Shown: one piece after another, positions 38,253-46,419 of the stretch
Layout: every line of letters starts with the position of its first letter
Numbering within the stretch: position 1 is the first letter of the stretch
Source: Paracidovorax wautersii
GTDB lineage: Bacteria; Pseudomonadota; Gammaproteobacteria; Burkholderiales; Burkholderiaceae_C
NCBI RefSeq assembly: GCF_031453675.1
Contig: NZ_JAVIZX010000001.1
Location: 2,936,001 to 3,000,000, forward strand
Direction of reading: 5' to 3'
DNA: 64,000 nt
Made by a program: the position numbers and the translations under genes
Notes under the pieces: generated by a model
Database searches by the model: none
What the model saw: only the letters and a program-made list of their open reading frames with translations
Told to the model about the DNA's origin: nothing

Positions 38253-39224
38253 TTGGCGAAAAAAACATTCCTCGATTTCGAGCAGCCGATTGCCGAACTC
38301 GAAACCAAGATCGAAGAGCTGCGCTATGTGCAGAACGAAAGCGCCGTGGACATCTCGGAAGAGATCGACCAGCTCAGCAAGAAGAGCCTGCAGCTCACCA
38401 AGGACATCTACAGCGAGCTGAGCCCCTGGCAGATCACCAAGATCGCCCGCCATGCGGAGCGCCCGTACACGATGGACTACGTGCGGGAGATCTTTACCGA
38501 TTTCGTCGAGATGCACGGCGACCGCCATTTCGCGGACGACCTGTCCATCATTGGCGGTCTGGCGCGCTTCAATGGCCAGCCCTGCATGGTCATCGGGCAC
38601 CAAAAAGGCCGTGACACCAAGGAGCGCGCCGCGCGCAACTTCGGCATGAGCCGGCCCGAGGGCTACCGCAAGGCCCTGCGCCTGATGAAGACGGCCGAGA
38701 AGTTCCAGCTTCCGGTGTTCACCTTCGTGGACACCCCTGGCGCCTACCCCGGCATCGACGCCGAGGAGCGCGGCCAGTCCGAAGCCATCGGCCGCAACAT
38801 CTTCGAGATGGCGCAGCTCGAGGTGCCCATCATCACCACCGTGATCGGCGAAGGCGGCTCCGGCGGCGCGCTGGCCATCAGCGTGGCCGACCAGGTCATC
38901 ATGCTGCAGTATTCCATCTACTCGGTGATCAGCCCGGAAGGCTGCGCGTCGATCCTCTGGAAGACCAGCGACAAGGCGCAGGACGCCGCCGATGCCATGG
39001 GCATCACCGCGCACCGCCTCAAGGCCCTGGGCCTGGTCGACAAGATCGTGAGCGAGCCCGTGGGCGGCGCGCACCGCGACCACAAGCAGATGGCCGCCTT
39101 CCTCAAGCGCGCGCTGGGCGATGCCTACCGCCAGCTGGCCGACCTGAAGACCAAGGAACTGCTGGACCGCCGCTACGAGCGCCTGCAAAGCTACGGCCGC
39201 TTCAACGACACGAAGGCCGCCTGA
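38253..39224 (+). CDS. accA: acetyl-CoA carboxylase carboxyltransferase subunit alpha
   Basis: A 323-residue subunit of the carboxyltransferase that makes malonyl-CoA, the first committed step in fatty acid synthesis; it works with AccD. Conserved parts are [20 protein letters not shown] at the N-terminus, [38 protein letters not shown] and [15 protein letters not shown]. Translation begins at TTG, which follows AAGGAG by seven bases; no ATG fits. The rare start codon may limit its output. Confidence 0.96.
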   Translation: MAKKTFLDFEQPIAELETKIEELRYVQNESAVDISEEIDQLSKKSLQLTKDIYSELSPWQITKIARHAERPYTMDYVREIFTDFVEMHGDRHFADDLSIIGGLARFNGQPCMVIGHQKGRDTKERAARNFGMSRPEGYRKALRLMKTAEKFQLPVFTFVDTPGAYPGIDAEERGQSEAIGRNIFEMAQLEVPIITTVIGEGGSGGALAISVADQVIMLQYSIYSVISPEGCASILWKTSDKAQDAADAMGITAHRLKALGLVDKIVSEPVGGAHRDHKQMAAFLKRALGDAYRQLADLKTKELLDRRYERLQSYGRFNDTKAA

Positions 39225-39260
39225 GGCTGCCCGCGTCTTGTCCGCCATCCACCACGCGCG

Positions 39261-39283
39261 ACGGCCCTCAGGGGCCGTTTTGC
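39261..39283 (+). terminator. rho-independent terminator after accA
   Basis: A perfect 7-base-pair stem, ACGGCCC (39261-39267) and GGGCCGT (39272-39278), with a TCAG loop and followed by TTTTGC. It lies 36 bases after accA and 16 before tilS, so it would weaken or end readthrough into tilS. Confidence 0.7.
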
Positions 39284-39299
39284 TTGGAGCGGCTCGCCC

Positions 39300-40244
39300 A
39301 TGACCCAGTCCTTCGACGCTGCCATCGCCGCCTTCGCACCGGCACTGCCGCTGGGCGTGGGCTTGAGCGGTGGGGCCGATTCCGTCGCGCTGCTGCTGGC
39401 GTGCCACCGGCGCTGGCCCGGGCAGGTGCATGCACTCCATGTGCACCACGGCCTGCAGGCGGCGGCCGATGGCTTTCTGGCGCATTGCCGGCAGCTGTGC
39501 GAAGACCTCGGCGTTCCCTTGCACGCCACGCTGGTGGATGCCCGGAACGCGCGGGGCGACAGCCCGGAAGACGCCGCGCGCCGCGCCCGGTACCGCGCGT
39601 TGCAACTTCTGGCGCTGAACGAGGGCGCTGCCCCGCTGCGGTCCATCGCGATCGCGCAGCATGCCGACGACCAGGTCGAAACCGTGCTGCTTGCGCTGTC
39701 GCGTGGCGCGGGCATGCCCGGCCTGGCGGCCATGCCGCAGCATTGGACATGGGGCGGCATCGACTGGCACCGGCCGCTGCTGCGCGTGGCGGGGGGCGAC
39801 GTGCGTGTATGGCTGATGGAGCAGGGCGTGCCCTGGGTGGAAGACCCCACGAACGCGGACGAGCGCTTCACCCGCAACCGCATCCGCCGGCAACTGCTGC
39901 CCGCGCTGCAGACTGTGTTTCCGGGCTTCCGCGACACGTTTGCCCGCAGCGCCTCCCATGCCGCCCAGGCGGCCGAACTGCTGCACGACCTGGCCGTGCA
40001 GGACCTGGCCGCCGCGGGCACGCCGCCGCGCATCGCTTCGCTGCAGAGCCTGAGCCGCGCGCGCCAAGCCAACCTGCTGCGCCACTGGCTGCGCCAGCAC
40101 CATGGCGCCACGCCGCAGGCCGCGCAGCTGGACGAACTGCTCGACCAGATCGCCGCGTGTCGTACGCGGGGGCATCGCATCCATATCAAGGTGGGCACAG
40201 GCTTCGCGGTGCGCGAGGGCGATGTGCTCGGTTGGTACAATTGA
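39300..40244 (+). CDS. tilS: tRNA(Ile)-lysidine synthetase
   Basis: A 314-residue N-type ATP pyrophosphatase that converts the wobble cytidine of the AUA-reading tRNA-Ile to lysidine. The P-loop is GLSGGADSVALLLACH, and HHGLQAAADGF, AIAQHADDQVETVLLALSRG and PTNADERFTRNRIRRQLLP are standard TilS blocks. It lacks the C-terminal domain of the E. coli protein (about 430 residues), ending after a partial substrate-binding domain, which is usual in related bacteria. Confidence 0.93.
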   Translation: MTQSFDAAIAAFAPALPLGVGLSGGADSVALLLACHRRWPGQVHALHVHHGLQAAADGFLAHCRQLCEDLGVPLHATLVDARNARGDSPEDAARRARYRALQLLALNEGAAPLRSIAIAQHADDQVETVLLALSRGAGMPGLAAMPQHWTWGGIDWHRPLLRVAGGDVRVWLMEQGVPWVEDPTNADERFTRNRIRRQLLPALQTVFPGFRDTFARSASHAAQAAELLHDLAVQDLAAAGTPPRIASLQSLSRARQANLLRHWLRQHHGATPQAAQLDELLDQIAACRTRGHRIHIKVGTGFAVREGDVLGWYN

Positions 40245-40341
40245 CAGGTTTTGGTTCCAACTCCTGCACGAAGACGGCGGCGCGCCAAGACAGCGTTCCA
40301 TTTCCTGCGCCGGCCCGTGGTTTCGTCATTCCAGATATCCA

Positions 40342-41610
40342 ATGGCACTGATCGTTCATAAATACGGCGGTACGTCGATGGGCTCCACGGAGCGCATCCG
40401 CAACGTCGCCAAGCGCGTGGCCAAGTGGGCTCGGGCCGGCCACCAGTTGGTCGTGGTGCCCAGCGCCATGAGTGGCGAAACCAACCGGCTGCTCGGTTTG
40501 GCCAAGGACCTCGCGCCCTCGCGTGCCACCTCGGCCTACCACCGCGAACTGGACATGCTGGCCGCGACGGGCGAGCAGGCGTCCTCCGCATTGCTCGCCA
40601 TCGCACTGCAGGCCGAAGGCATGCAGTCCGTCAGCTATGCCGGCTGGCAGGTGCCGATCCGCACCGACAGTTCCTACACCAAGGCCCGCATCGAATCCAT
40701 CGACGACCAGCGTGTGCGCGCCGATCTGGCCGCTGGCAAGGTCGTCATCGTGACGGGCTTCCAGGGCATCGACGAGCAGGGCCACATCACCACCCTGGGC
40801 CGCGGCGGTTCCGATACCTCGGCCGTGGCCGTGGCCGCCGCCATGAAGGCGTCCGAATGCCTGATCTACACCGACGTGGATGGTGTCTACACGACCGACC
40901 CGCGCGTGGTGCCCGAGGCACGCCGCCTGACCACTGTGAGCTTCGAGGAAATGCTCGAGATGGCCAGCCTGGGCAGCAAGGTGCTGCAGATCCGCTCGGT
41001 CGAGTTCGCCGGCAAGTACAAGGTGCCGCTGCGCGTGCTCTCCAGCTTCACGCCCTGGGACATCGACATCAACGAAGAAGCCCGCTCCGGCACGCTGATC
41101 ACTTTTGAGGAAGACGAAAAAATGGAACAAGCCGTCGTATCCGGCATCGCTTTCAACCGCGACGAGGCCAAGATCTCCGTGCTGGGCGTGCCCGACAAGC
41201 CCGGTATCGCCTACCAGATCCTGGGTGCCGTGGCCGACGCCAACATCGAAGTCGATGTGATCATCCAGAACCTGAGCAAGGACGGCAAGACCGACTTCAG
41301 CTTCACGGTGAACCGCGGCGACTACGCCCGCACCGTCGATCTGCTCAAGGAAAAGGTGCTGCCGGCCCTGGGCGCTGAGGATGTTGTGGGCGATGCCAAG
41401 ATCTGCAAGGTCAGCATCGTCGGCATCGGCATGCGCAGCCATGTGGGCGTTGCGTCCAAGATGTTCCGCGTGCTGAGCGAAGAGGGCATCAACATCCAGA
41501 TGATTTCGACGTCGGAAATCAAGACCTCGGTGGTCATCGACGAGAAGTATGTCGAACTGGCTGTGCGCACGCTGCACAAGGCATTCGAGCTCGACCAGCC
41601 GGCCGCCTGA
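40342..41610 (+). CDS. lysC: aspartate kinase
   Basis: A 422-residue enzyme for the first step from aspartate to lysine, threonine and methionine. The kinase domain starts VHKYGGTSMGSTERIRNVAK and carries GRGGSDTSAVAVAAAM; two ACT domains follow (about residues 265-340 and 345-420, with VGIGMRSHVGVASKMFRVLS), the site of feedback control. Length and architecture match the alpha form, and an internal beta-subunit start near residue 260 (EDEKMEQAVVSG) is possible. It lies just upstream of tRNA-Ser. Confidence 0.96.
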   Translation: MALIVHKYGGTSMGSTERIRNVAKRVAKWARAGHQLVVVPSAMSGETNRLLGLAKDLAPSRATSAYHRELDMLAATGEQASSALLAIALQAEGMQSVSYAGWQVPIRTDSSYTKARIESIDDQRVRADLAAGKVVIVTGFQGIDEQGHITTLGRGGSDTSAVAVAAAMKASECLIYTDVDGVYTTDPRVVPEARRLTTVSFEEMLEMASLGSKVLQIRSVEFAGKYKVPLRVLSSFTPWDIDINEEARSGTLITFEEDEKMEQAVVSGIAFNRDEAKISVLGVPDKPGIAYQILGAVADANIEVDVIIQNLSKDGKTDFSFTVNRGDYARTVDLLKEKVLPALGAEDVVGDAKICKVSIVGIGMRSHVGVASKMFRVLSEEGINIQMISTSEIKTSVVIDEKYVELAVRTLHKAFELDQPAA

Positions 41611-41650
41611 GCGCTGAACAGGCCTCAAACTGAGGCATAATAGTGGGATT

Positions 41651-41743
41651 GGAAACGTGACCGAGTGGCCGAAGGTGCTCCCCTGCTAAGGGAGTATGGG
41701 GTGTAGAGCCTCATCGAGGGTTCGAATCCCTCCGTTTCCGCCA
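41651..41743 (+). tRNA. tRNA-Ser (anticodon GCU)
   Basis: A 93-base class II tRNA including an encoded CCA end. The acceptor arms GGAAACG and CGTTTCC pair, the anticodon stem-loop is CTCCCCTGCTAAGGGAG with anticodon GCT, there is a long variable arm (TATGGGGTGTAGAGCCTCAT), and the T arm is GAGGGTTCGAATCCCTC. It reads AGC and AGU codons. Its 3' 28 bases are one end of a genomic island, so that part was brought by the element and restores the tRNA. Confidence 0.95.
41716..41743 (+). repeat. attachment-site repeat (att, tRNA side)
   Basis: The last 28 bases of tRNA-Ser, from GAGGGTTCGAATCCC to TCCGTTTCCGCCA, are repeated exactly 3,633 bases downstream. tRNA 3' ends are the usual targets of tyrosine recombinases, and an integrase remnant adjoins, so these are the two att sites of an integrated element. 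Confidence 0.88.
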
Positions 41744-41750
41744 GGACAGA

Positions 41751-41783
41751 CCCCCGTAAGTCTATGACTTGCGGGGGTTTTTT
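41751..41783 (+). terminator. rho-independent terminator after tRNA-Ser
   Basis: A 12-base-pair stem, CCCCCGTAAGTC (41751-41762) with GACTTGCGGGGG (41766-41777), one G-U pair, TAT loop and six T residues. It lies 7 bases after the tRNA, inside the island, and so is supplied by the inserted element. Confidence 0.88.
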
Positions 41784-41833
41784 CTTGCCTGTGTGGTTTG
41801 CATCTGCCGCAACTGACACCCCAACTGACACTC

Positions 41834-42142
41834 TTAGGTGCCGGTGTCACTTTCCTGCTGCCGGGAGGCAATCGCTGCGTTGATCGCATTGCGGTTGCGT
41901 CCGCGGTCGGCGTTGGGAATCCACTTCGCGTAGTCCTTCATCATGACCTGCAGGCTGTGTCCGTGTTGTCGGGCCACGTACCAGGGATCAGCCCCTGCCA
42001 TCAGCGCGAAGGTGACGGACGAGTCGCGCAGCTCCTTTGGCGGTCGGTGCCGGATCTTGCAGCGCCGCAGGGTCAGTGCCCATTCCTTGCGCTGCCCCTG
42101 CTCGTCGTGCCATGGCTTGCCTGTGGACGGGTTCCAGAACCC
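41834..42142 (-). pseudogene. phage-type tyrosine recombinase, C-terminal remnant
   Basis: The minus strand encodes about 102 residues ending in a TAA, preceded in frame by a TAG stop at 42143-42145. The reading GAD-PWYVARQHGHSLQVMMKDY resembles the end of prophage integrases, with the catalytic-type Arg in KELRDSSVTFALMAG, the GH motif and the Tyr of MKDYAKWIPNADRG. The usual His after the catalytic Arg is Asp. The N-terminal arm-binding and core domains are missing, so the gene is dead. It points its 3' end at the tRNA att site. Confidence 0.75.
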
Positions 42143-42368
42143 CTAACCACGATAGGCACCTCGCGGCAGCACATGCCCGCACAGGCTTCAGCACAAACCC
42201 ACTGGTTCACGCTGAACGCACATCTTCTTTGACGAGCACTTTCGTCGGTCCGCAAACAATCTCACTGCGGATCACCTCTCCCTCGCGGGCCTCTTTGCGC
42301 TGACCTGACCTAGCTTGTTTGCTGGGCGCATGCGCATGCCATGCCGCACCAGTGCGGCCTCCAATCCC

Positions 42369-42584
42369 ATGCAAATAGACGCAGCTCAGCAAGTGGGCGA
42401 CTACCTCGTCACACCCCTGACCAAGCTGACTGAATGCGGCAACTACGTCGCCTCAGTTTCAATCCGACGTGGAATGCACGACCGCGTTTTTCGGTTGCTT
42501 CCTCATTTCGAATGCGCTACCCGCGCCGCACGATATGCGTTCACTCAGGGGCAACTCTGGGTGCAAAACAAGCATATGGGCTAG
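42369..42584 (+). CDS. small hypothetical protein
   Basis: A 71-residue protein beginning MQIDAAQQVGDYLVTPLTKL. The pattern CGNYVASVSIRRGMHDRVFR, then a region of Ala, Arg and aromatic residues ending in VQNKHMG, reads as a compact alpha/beta domain and not as chance coding. I recall similar small orphan proteins beside cold-shock genes in beta-proteobacteria, but no function. The ribosome-binding site is weak. It lies in the AT-richer part of the island, 102 bases before the RRM gene. About 225 bases upstream of it hold nothing recognisable. Confidence 0.5.
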   Translation: MQIDAAQQVGDYLVTPLTKLTECGNYVASVSIRRGMHDRVFRLLPHFECATRAARYAFTQGQLWVQNKHMG

Positions 42585-42686
42585 CTCCACCCACCCCCTC
42601 ATCTTGGACTTAGGCGGCTGCTCGTTTACACGCCAGCAGCTGACCCAACAGACCACATCATGCGCATCAGCGCGAAGGAAGAAATC

Positions 42687-42968
42687 ATGGAAAACAAACT
42701 GTACGTCGGCAATCTGTCATACAGCACTCGAAGCGAAGACCTTCGTTTGCATTTTTCGGCATACGGGGAAGTCACGTCTGCTAAGGTAATCATGGAGCGT
42801 GATAGTGATCGCTCGAAGGGCTTTGGCTTCGTGGAAATGTCCTCAAGCGATGAAGCGAATGCTGCAATCCAAGGTCTTCACGGCAAGGAGATCGACGGTC
42901 GAGCACTCACTGTGAACGCAGCTAAGCCCATGGAACCGCGTTTAGGCGGGCGTTCGCCGCGCTATTGA
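42687..42968 (+). CDS. RRM-type RNA-binding protein
   Basis: A 93-residue single RNA recognition motif: RNP2 is LYVGNLSY (residues 4-11) and RNP1 is KGFGFVEM (residues 45-52), with the aromatic residues for RNA stacking intact. A short basic Gly tail (RLGGRSPRY) follows. Bacterial proteins of this kind are often cold-induced and bind single-stranded RNA. GAAGGAAG precedes the ATG. It is followed 86 bases later by a terminator. Its presence in the island suggests a recently acquired extra copy. Confidence 0.88.
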   Translation: MENKLYVGNLSYSTRSEDLRLHFSAYGEVTSAKVIMERDSDRSKGFGFVEMSSSDEANAAIQGLHGKEIDGRALTVNAAKPMEPRLGGRSPRY

Positions 42969-43054
42969 CTAGCCGGCGCTAGACCAGAGTTGCGTACTCA
43001 GCGGGCTCAACTGCGCCAGATGGCGTTTCAAGTGGCCTGCAGCGCCTACTACGA

Positions 43055-43079
43055 AGCCCGCACTTGCGGGCTTTTTTTC
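43055..43079 (+). terminator. rho-independent terminator after the RRM gene
   Basis: AGCCCGCACTTGCGGGCT forms a 7-base-pair stem with an ACTT loop and is followed by TTTTTTC. It separates the RRM gene from the lipoprotein gene. Confidence 0.85.
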
Positions 43080-43181
43080 TGAGCTTCCAGGATTTAATGT
43101 TGCTTCTGGCGCTTGCCCTATCACTCCCGGTCCTTAATAGCGGTAGCATTCCGCAACATTTAATAGGACACGGGGCGGGTG

Positions 43182-45149
43182 ATGAATACATCGCGGATGG
43201 TGCGCGCGCGGCATTGGGGCGCAATCGCAGGGCTGGTTGGCTCTCTTACGTTGGCGGCGTGCGGAGGCGGCGGCGGCAGTGATCCGGCTCCCACGCCCAC
43301 AGTACCCACACCCGAGGTGCCCGTCACCCCAGTGACGCCCGAGCCTCCGGTGACGCCTACGCCCGGCGTTGCCACGGTCAGCGTCAGCCATGACGGCCAA
43401 GCCAGCACGCCCCCGACGCGTGTCACGGCCACCTTCACCGCCAAGGTCACGTCCATCCTGCCGGGCCTGATCACCGTGAGCGGCAGTTGCACCAACCCGC
43501 CGGCACCGACCACGGCCCTGGACGCCACCGGCCGGGTGCTCACTGTGACGCTGGGCAACTTCCAGTGTGATTCCGGCCAGACCCTCACCGTCTCCGTGGA
43601 CCCCACCAAGGTGCAACTGGAGGGAGCCACCCTCGCCGATACCTCGGTGTGGACGCGTACCTTCACCATGGCCATGCTGCCCCAGCTGATCAGCGGCAAC
43701 ATCAGCGGCCTGGCGGGCAGGCTCGTACTGCAGAACAACGGCGGAGAGACCCTGGCCAGCCTGGGCGATGGCAGCTTCTTTTTCCCCACAGCGGTCGCCT
43801 ACGGTGCCCCCTACGCCGTGACGGTGAACACCCAGCCACAGGGCCAAACCTGCTCAGTGAGCAATGGTTCCGGCACGGTGGGTAGCGTGGCGATCCGCAA
43901 TGTGGCGGTGGTGTGCGCGACCAACACCTATCAGGTGGCTGGCTCTGTCAGCGGCCTGGTGGGCAGCCTCACGCTGCAGCTCAACGGCGGCTCGTCGCGA
44001 ACCCTGAGCTCCAACGGCGCCTTCAACTTCCCCGTGAACCTAGCGCAGGGTTCCGCGTATGCCGTGACCGTGCAGACCCAGCCTGCAGGCCAGACCTGCA
44101 GCGTGTCCAACGGAACGGGCACGGTGAATGGCCCGGTGAGCAATGTGCAGGTGGCGTGCTCCGCCAACACTCGCACAGTGGGCGGCACGATCTCCGGTCT
44201 GACGGGCTCTCTTGCCCTACAGAACAATGGGACCGACACCCTGACCAGGTCCAGCAGCGGCGCGTTTACCTTCGCGACTCCTGTTGCGACGGGTGCGACC
44301 TACAACGTGACGGTACAGACTCAGCCCGCCGGGCAAACCTGCACGGTGACGAATGGCAGTGCGACCATCGGAGCTACCAATGTGACCAATGTGGGGGTGG
44401 CATGCGTGACCAACGCTACGACCATCTCTGTTTCTGGATCTCCAATGATTGTGCCCGTAGGCGGTGGTTGGTCCAATCAATTGACAGTGACTAACACTGG
44501 CAGCGCTCCTGTCACAGGATGGACGGTTACATCCCTTGGTTTTGGGACTGTGATTTACAACCTCACTGGATGTTACAACCTAGCACCTGGAGCCAGTTGC
44601 AGTATCAGTGCGAGCAGCACAACTCCTTACGTTGCCAGTGATACGGTACAGATCAAGGGCACTAACACAGGCTCGGTCAACGTGACCGTTGGATTCTCAC
44701 TGTCTGGCCAGTTGGTCTACGCCATCAAATCGCCGACGGTGGCGATGGTGGCGAGTGCACCTGATGCAATTCCCTACCAATGGACGAAAATGGGGTTTGA
44801 AGTGCCAACGGGTGCCACTTCTGACGTTGATGGTCGTTCAAACACTGCGGCGATTATTGCAAGCGCAAGTGGCGCCAACTCTCCTGCGGCCCAGTCTTGC
44901 AACACCCTCAACACCGCAGGTCTTCAATGGTACTTGCCAGCACGGTGCGAAATGGGATCTTTTGGATGCGCATCCCAACCTAATATCCGGGGAAACCTGA
45001 TTGAGAAAGATCTTAGCTCGAACGGCGCTTTTTGGACTTCAACTGAAGTCAGTGGCTCAGGCGCGTATGTGAACTTTACAGGCGGCACTCCCTATGTGCC
45101 AAAGTACTTGAGTTACGACAGAGTGTGTGTGGCGGAGCATGCATACTAA
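43182..45149 (+). CDS. large mosaic surface lipoprotein with three tandem repeats
   Basis: A 655-residue protein with a lipoprotein signal peptide (LTLAAC, lipidated C27) and a Gly then Pro/Thr-rich stalk (residues 28-62). A beta-rich domain (about 63-167) is followed by three repeats of about 80 residues (about 168-246, 247-327, 328-410), each with ISGLxGxLxLQNNG, YxVTVxTQPxGQTC and a closing VxC. Residues 411-515 look Ig-like, and the end (LQWYLPARCEMG, AFWTSTEVSGSG) resembles DUF1566-type domains of variable surface proteins. From about 44420 the coding sequence becomes A+T-richer, suggesting the tip was joined from another source. A GTG one codon earlier is an alternative start. Confidence 0.75.
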   Translation: MNTSRMVRARHWGAIAGLVGSLTLAACGGGGGSDPAPTPTVPTPEVPVTPVTPEPPVTPTPGVATVSVSHDGQASTPPTRVTATFTAKVTSILPGLITVSGSCTNPPAPTTALDATGRVLTVTLGNFQCDSGQTLTVSVDPTKVQLEGATLADTSVWTRTFTMAMLPQLISGNISGLAGRLVLQNNGGETLASLGDGSFFFPTAVAYGAPYAVTVNTQPQGQTCSVSNGSGTVGSVAIRNVAVVCATNTYQVAGSVSGLVGSLTLQLNGGSSRTLSSNGAFNFPVNLAQGSAYAVTVQTQPAGQTCSVSNGTGTVNGPVSNVQVACSANTRTVGGTISGLTGSLALQNNGTDTLTRSSSGAFTFATPVATGATYNVTVQTQPAGQTCTVTNGSATIGATNVTNVGVACVTNATTISVSGSPMIVPVGGGWSNQLTVTNTGSAPVTGWTVTSLGFGTVIYNLTGCYNLAPGASCSISASSTTPYVASDTVQIKGTNTGSVNVTVGFSLSGQLVYAIKSPTVAMVASAPDAIPYQWTKMGFEVPTGATSDVDGRSNTAAIIASASGANSPAAQSCNTLNTAGLQWYLPARCEMGSFGCASQPNIRGNLIEKDLSSNGAFWTSTEVSGSGAYVNFTGGTPYVPKYLSYDRVCVAEHAY

Positions 45150-45172
45150 GGCCGTTCAAATACATGGCAGAA

Positions 45173-45196
45173 GGCCCGCTGATGCGGGCCTTTTTC
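45173..45196 (+). terminator. rho-independent terminator after the lipoprotein gene
   Basis: GGCCCGC (45173-45179) and GCGGGCC (45184-45190) pair with a TGAT loop, followed by TTTTTC. It stands 23 bases after the stop codon. The about 150 bases from here to the att repeat hold no gene. Confidence 0.85.
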
Positions 45197-45348
45197 ATCT
45201 GGGTGCTAAAGGTTACAGGCGGGCCAAGTGACACTTTAAAGTGACACCAGTAGGGCAATCAAGGGCAGCGGTCGGCAGCTCTGGCGCTGTAAGTCCTTGA
45301 TTTATTTGGGTGCCCATTGCCCCTTGCTGCTCCCAATTACTGGCCCAA

Positions 45349-45376
45349 GAGGGTTCGAATCCCTCCGTTTCCGCCA
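45349..45376 (+). repeat. attachment-site repeat (att, distal side)
   Basis: An exact copy of the last 28 bases of tRNA-Ser, without the rest of the tRNA. This is the displaced 3' end left at the far border of the island. Short antisense reading frames through it (AETEGFEPS) are a known by-product of tRNA-Ser sequence and are not genes. Confidence 0.88.
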
Positions 45377-45383
45377 AAACGAA

Positions 45384-45420
45384 AAGCCCCAAGTGATTGA
45401 ATCGCTTGGGGCTTTTTCTT
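45384..45420 (+). terminator. rho-independent terminator beyond the island
   Basis: A long stem AAGCCCCAAGTGATT (45384-45398) with AATCGCTTGGGGCTT (45400-45414), followed by TTTCTT. It lies 7 bases after the distal att repeat, the same distance as the island-borne terminator from the tRNA, and is probably the original terminator of tRNA-Ser. Confidence 0.85.
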
Positions 45421-45543
45421 TGTGCCCTGCTGATCTTGCCCTCGCACAGGGGGACGTGCTTGGCCTCAGCCGCAGCCACTTTTCGGCGACCCCGAACGTG
45501 TTTGTTCACAGACCGGCTCAGCCAACAGGACGCGTGGCAATGG

Positions 45544-45786
45544 TCAGCGGATCCGCGGGGTCGCGCCAGAGATGGCCGGGATGGACATTGCCGGCCCGAT
45601 CGGGATGTGGCTGCTGGTGCCTATCGCCTCCAGATCCGCGCTGGGAAAGCTGCGCCAGACCAGTTGGTCTTCCTCATCCGAAAACCAGAAGCAGACGACC
45701 GTTCCGTCTGCGTTGTCGTTCGTGACCATCATGGGTGCGCCACCGCTGCGAAGCTGCACCTGGTCACCCTGTTGGAATGAAGCCAT
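45544..45786 (-). CDS. DUF2158 (YodC-like) family protein
   Basis: An 80-residue protein whose first 50 residues match the DUF2158 pattern: FQQGDQVQLRSGGAPMMVTN, VVCFWFSDEEDQLVWRSFP and a final ADLEAI. These form a small SH3-like beta barrel of unknown function. The C-terminal 25 residues (IPIGPAMSIPAISGATPRI) are extra. A standard AGGAGATACCC ribosome-binding region precedes the ATG. Confidence 0.78.
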   Translation of the reverse strand: MASFQQGDQVQLRSGGAPMMVTNDNADGTVVCFWFSDEEDQLVWRSFPSADLEAIGTSSHIPIGPAMSIPAISGATPRIR

Positions 45787-46017
45787 GGGTATCTCCTGTG
45801 TGGAGTACCGATTGGACGGGGGCGCGGCTTGCCGGATTTTGCCCTGGCGCAAGCTTCCGTGGCTTGCAGGGGCTGGCGCTGCGGGTGGGGTTGCGATCCG
45901 TCACGTCGGTGGCGTCAAGTCTTACAAGCTCTTGCGCACCCACGCCCCTCTGTCAGGGGTTAACCCGCATAGGATGGATCCATGTTCAACCCGGCATGGC
46001 CGGAAGGAGAATCATCC

Positions 46018-46323
46018 GTGAGCAGTTGGTACAAGTTGGCGCTCGGCAATGAAAAGGACGCGTTCGAGCCCGCGCGTCAGATCCAGCAGGTCTTCATGGC
46101 CAAATTCCTGATGTCTTCGCCGGGCTCTGGCCGCGCGCTGTTCTCCAGCTACGACTCCGTGGCGGACAACCTGTGGCTGTATTTTTCGCCTGCTGCGGCA
46201 GACATCGCGATCCGTTTCCGCGCAGAGCCCTGCGAAAAGCCCATTGCGCCCTCCCGCCTGGCCTTGCTGGCGGGCGAAGGGGATGCGCTCGCGGTGCATT
46301 TCCCGGAGCCGCTCGCGGCCTGA
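46018..46323 (+). CDS. hypothetical protein
   Basis: A 101-residue soluble protein starting at GTG, chosen because GGAAGGAGA lies 7 bases upstream; the frame is open further back but without a ribosome-binding site. It starts SSWYKLALGNEKDAFEPARQ and contains SGRALFSSYDSVADNLWLYF followed by AADIAIRFRAEPCE, an alpha/beta pattern. I recognise no family. The gene is followed by a good terminator, which supports a real transcript. Confidence 0.6.
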   Translation: MSSWYKLALGNEKDAFEPARQIQQVFMAKFLMSSPGSGRALFSSYDSVADNLWLYFSPAAADIAIRFRAEPCEKPIAPSRLALLAGEGDALAVHFPEPLAA

Positions 46324-46366
46324 TGCGCTCACGCGACCGAGCGGTCGCCCTGACCCACACCTTGTT

Positions 46367-46390
46367 CGGGACCTTCGGGTCCCGTTTTTA
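46367..46390 (+). terminator. rho-independent terminator with UUCG loop
   Basis: CGGGACC (46367-46373), loop TTCG, GGTCCCG (46378-46384) and then TTTTTACG. It lies between the hypothetical gene and the convergent hslR gene. Confidence 0.88.
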
Positions 46391-46419
46391 CGTTCTGGCT
46401 TCGTTCGACGCCTGCCGTA

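Larger units (their letters stand above)
41716..45376. mobile_element. mini genomic island in tRNA-Ser
   Basis: A 3.66-kb block bounded by exact 28-base repeats of the tRNA-Ser 3' end. It contains, in order, a terminator, the C-terminal remnant of a phage-type integrase, a small unknown gene, an RRM protein gene and a large lipoprotein gene. Much of it (42.15-43.18 and 44.4-45.3 kb) is visibly richer in A+T than the flanks. With no complete integrase it cannot move by itself. The original terminator of the tRNA appears to be the one at 45384. Confidence 0.8.

Noticed and set aside
41625-41831. Short minus-strand frame containing AETEGFEPS across tRNA-Ser.
   Set aside because: This peptide arises from antisense reading of tRNA-Ser and is a familiar misannotation. 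The same applies to the frame at 45213-45509 through the distal att copy.
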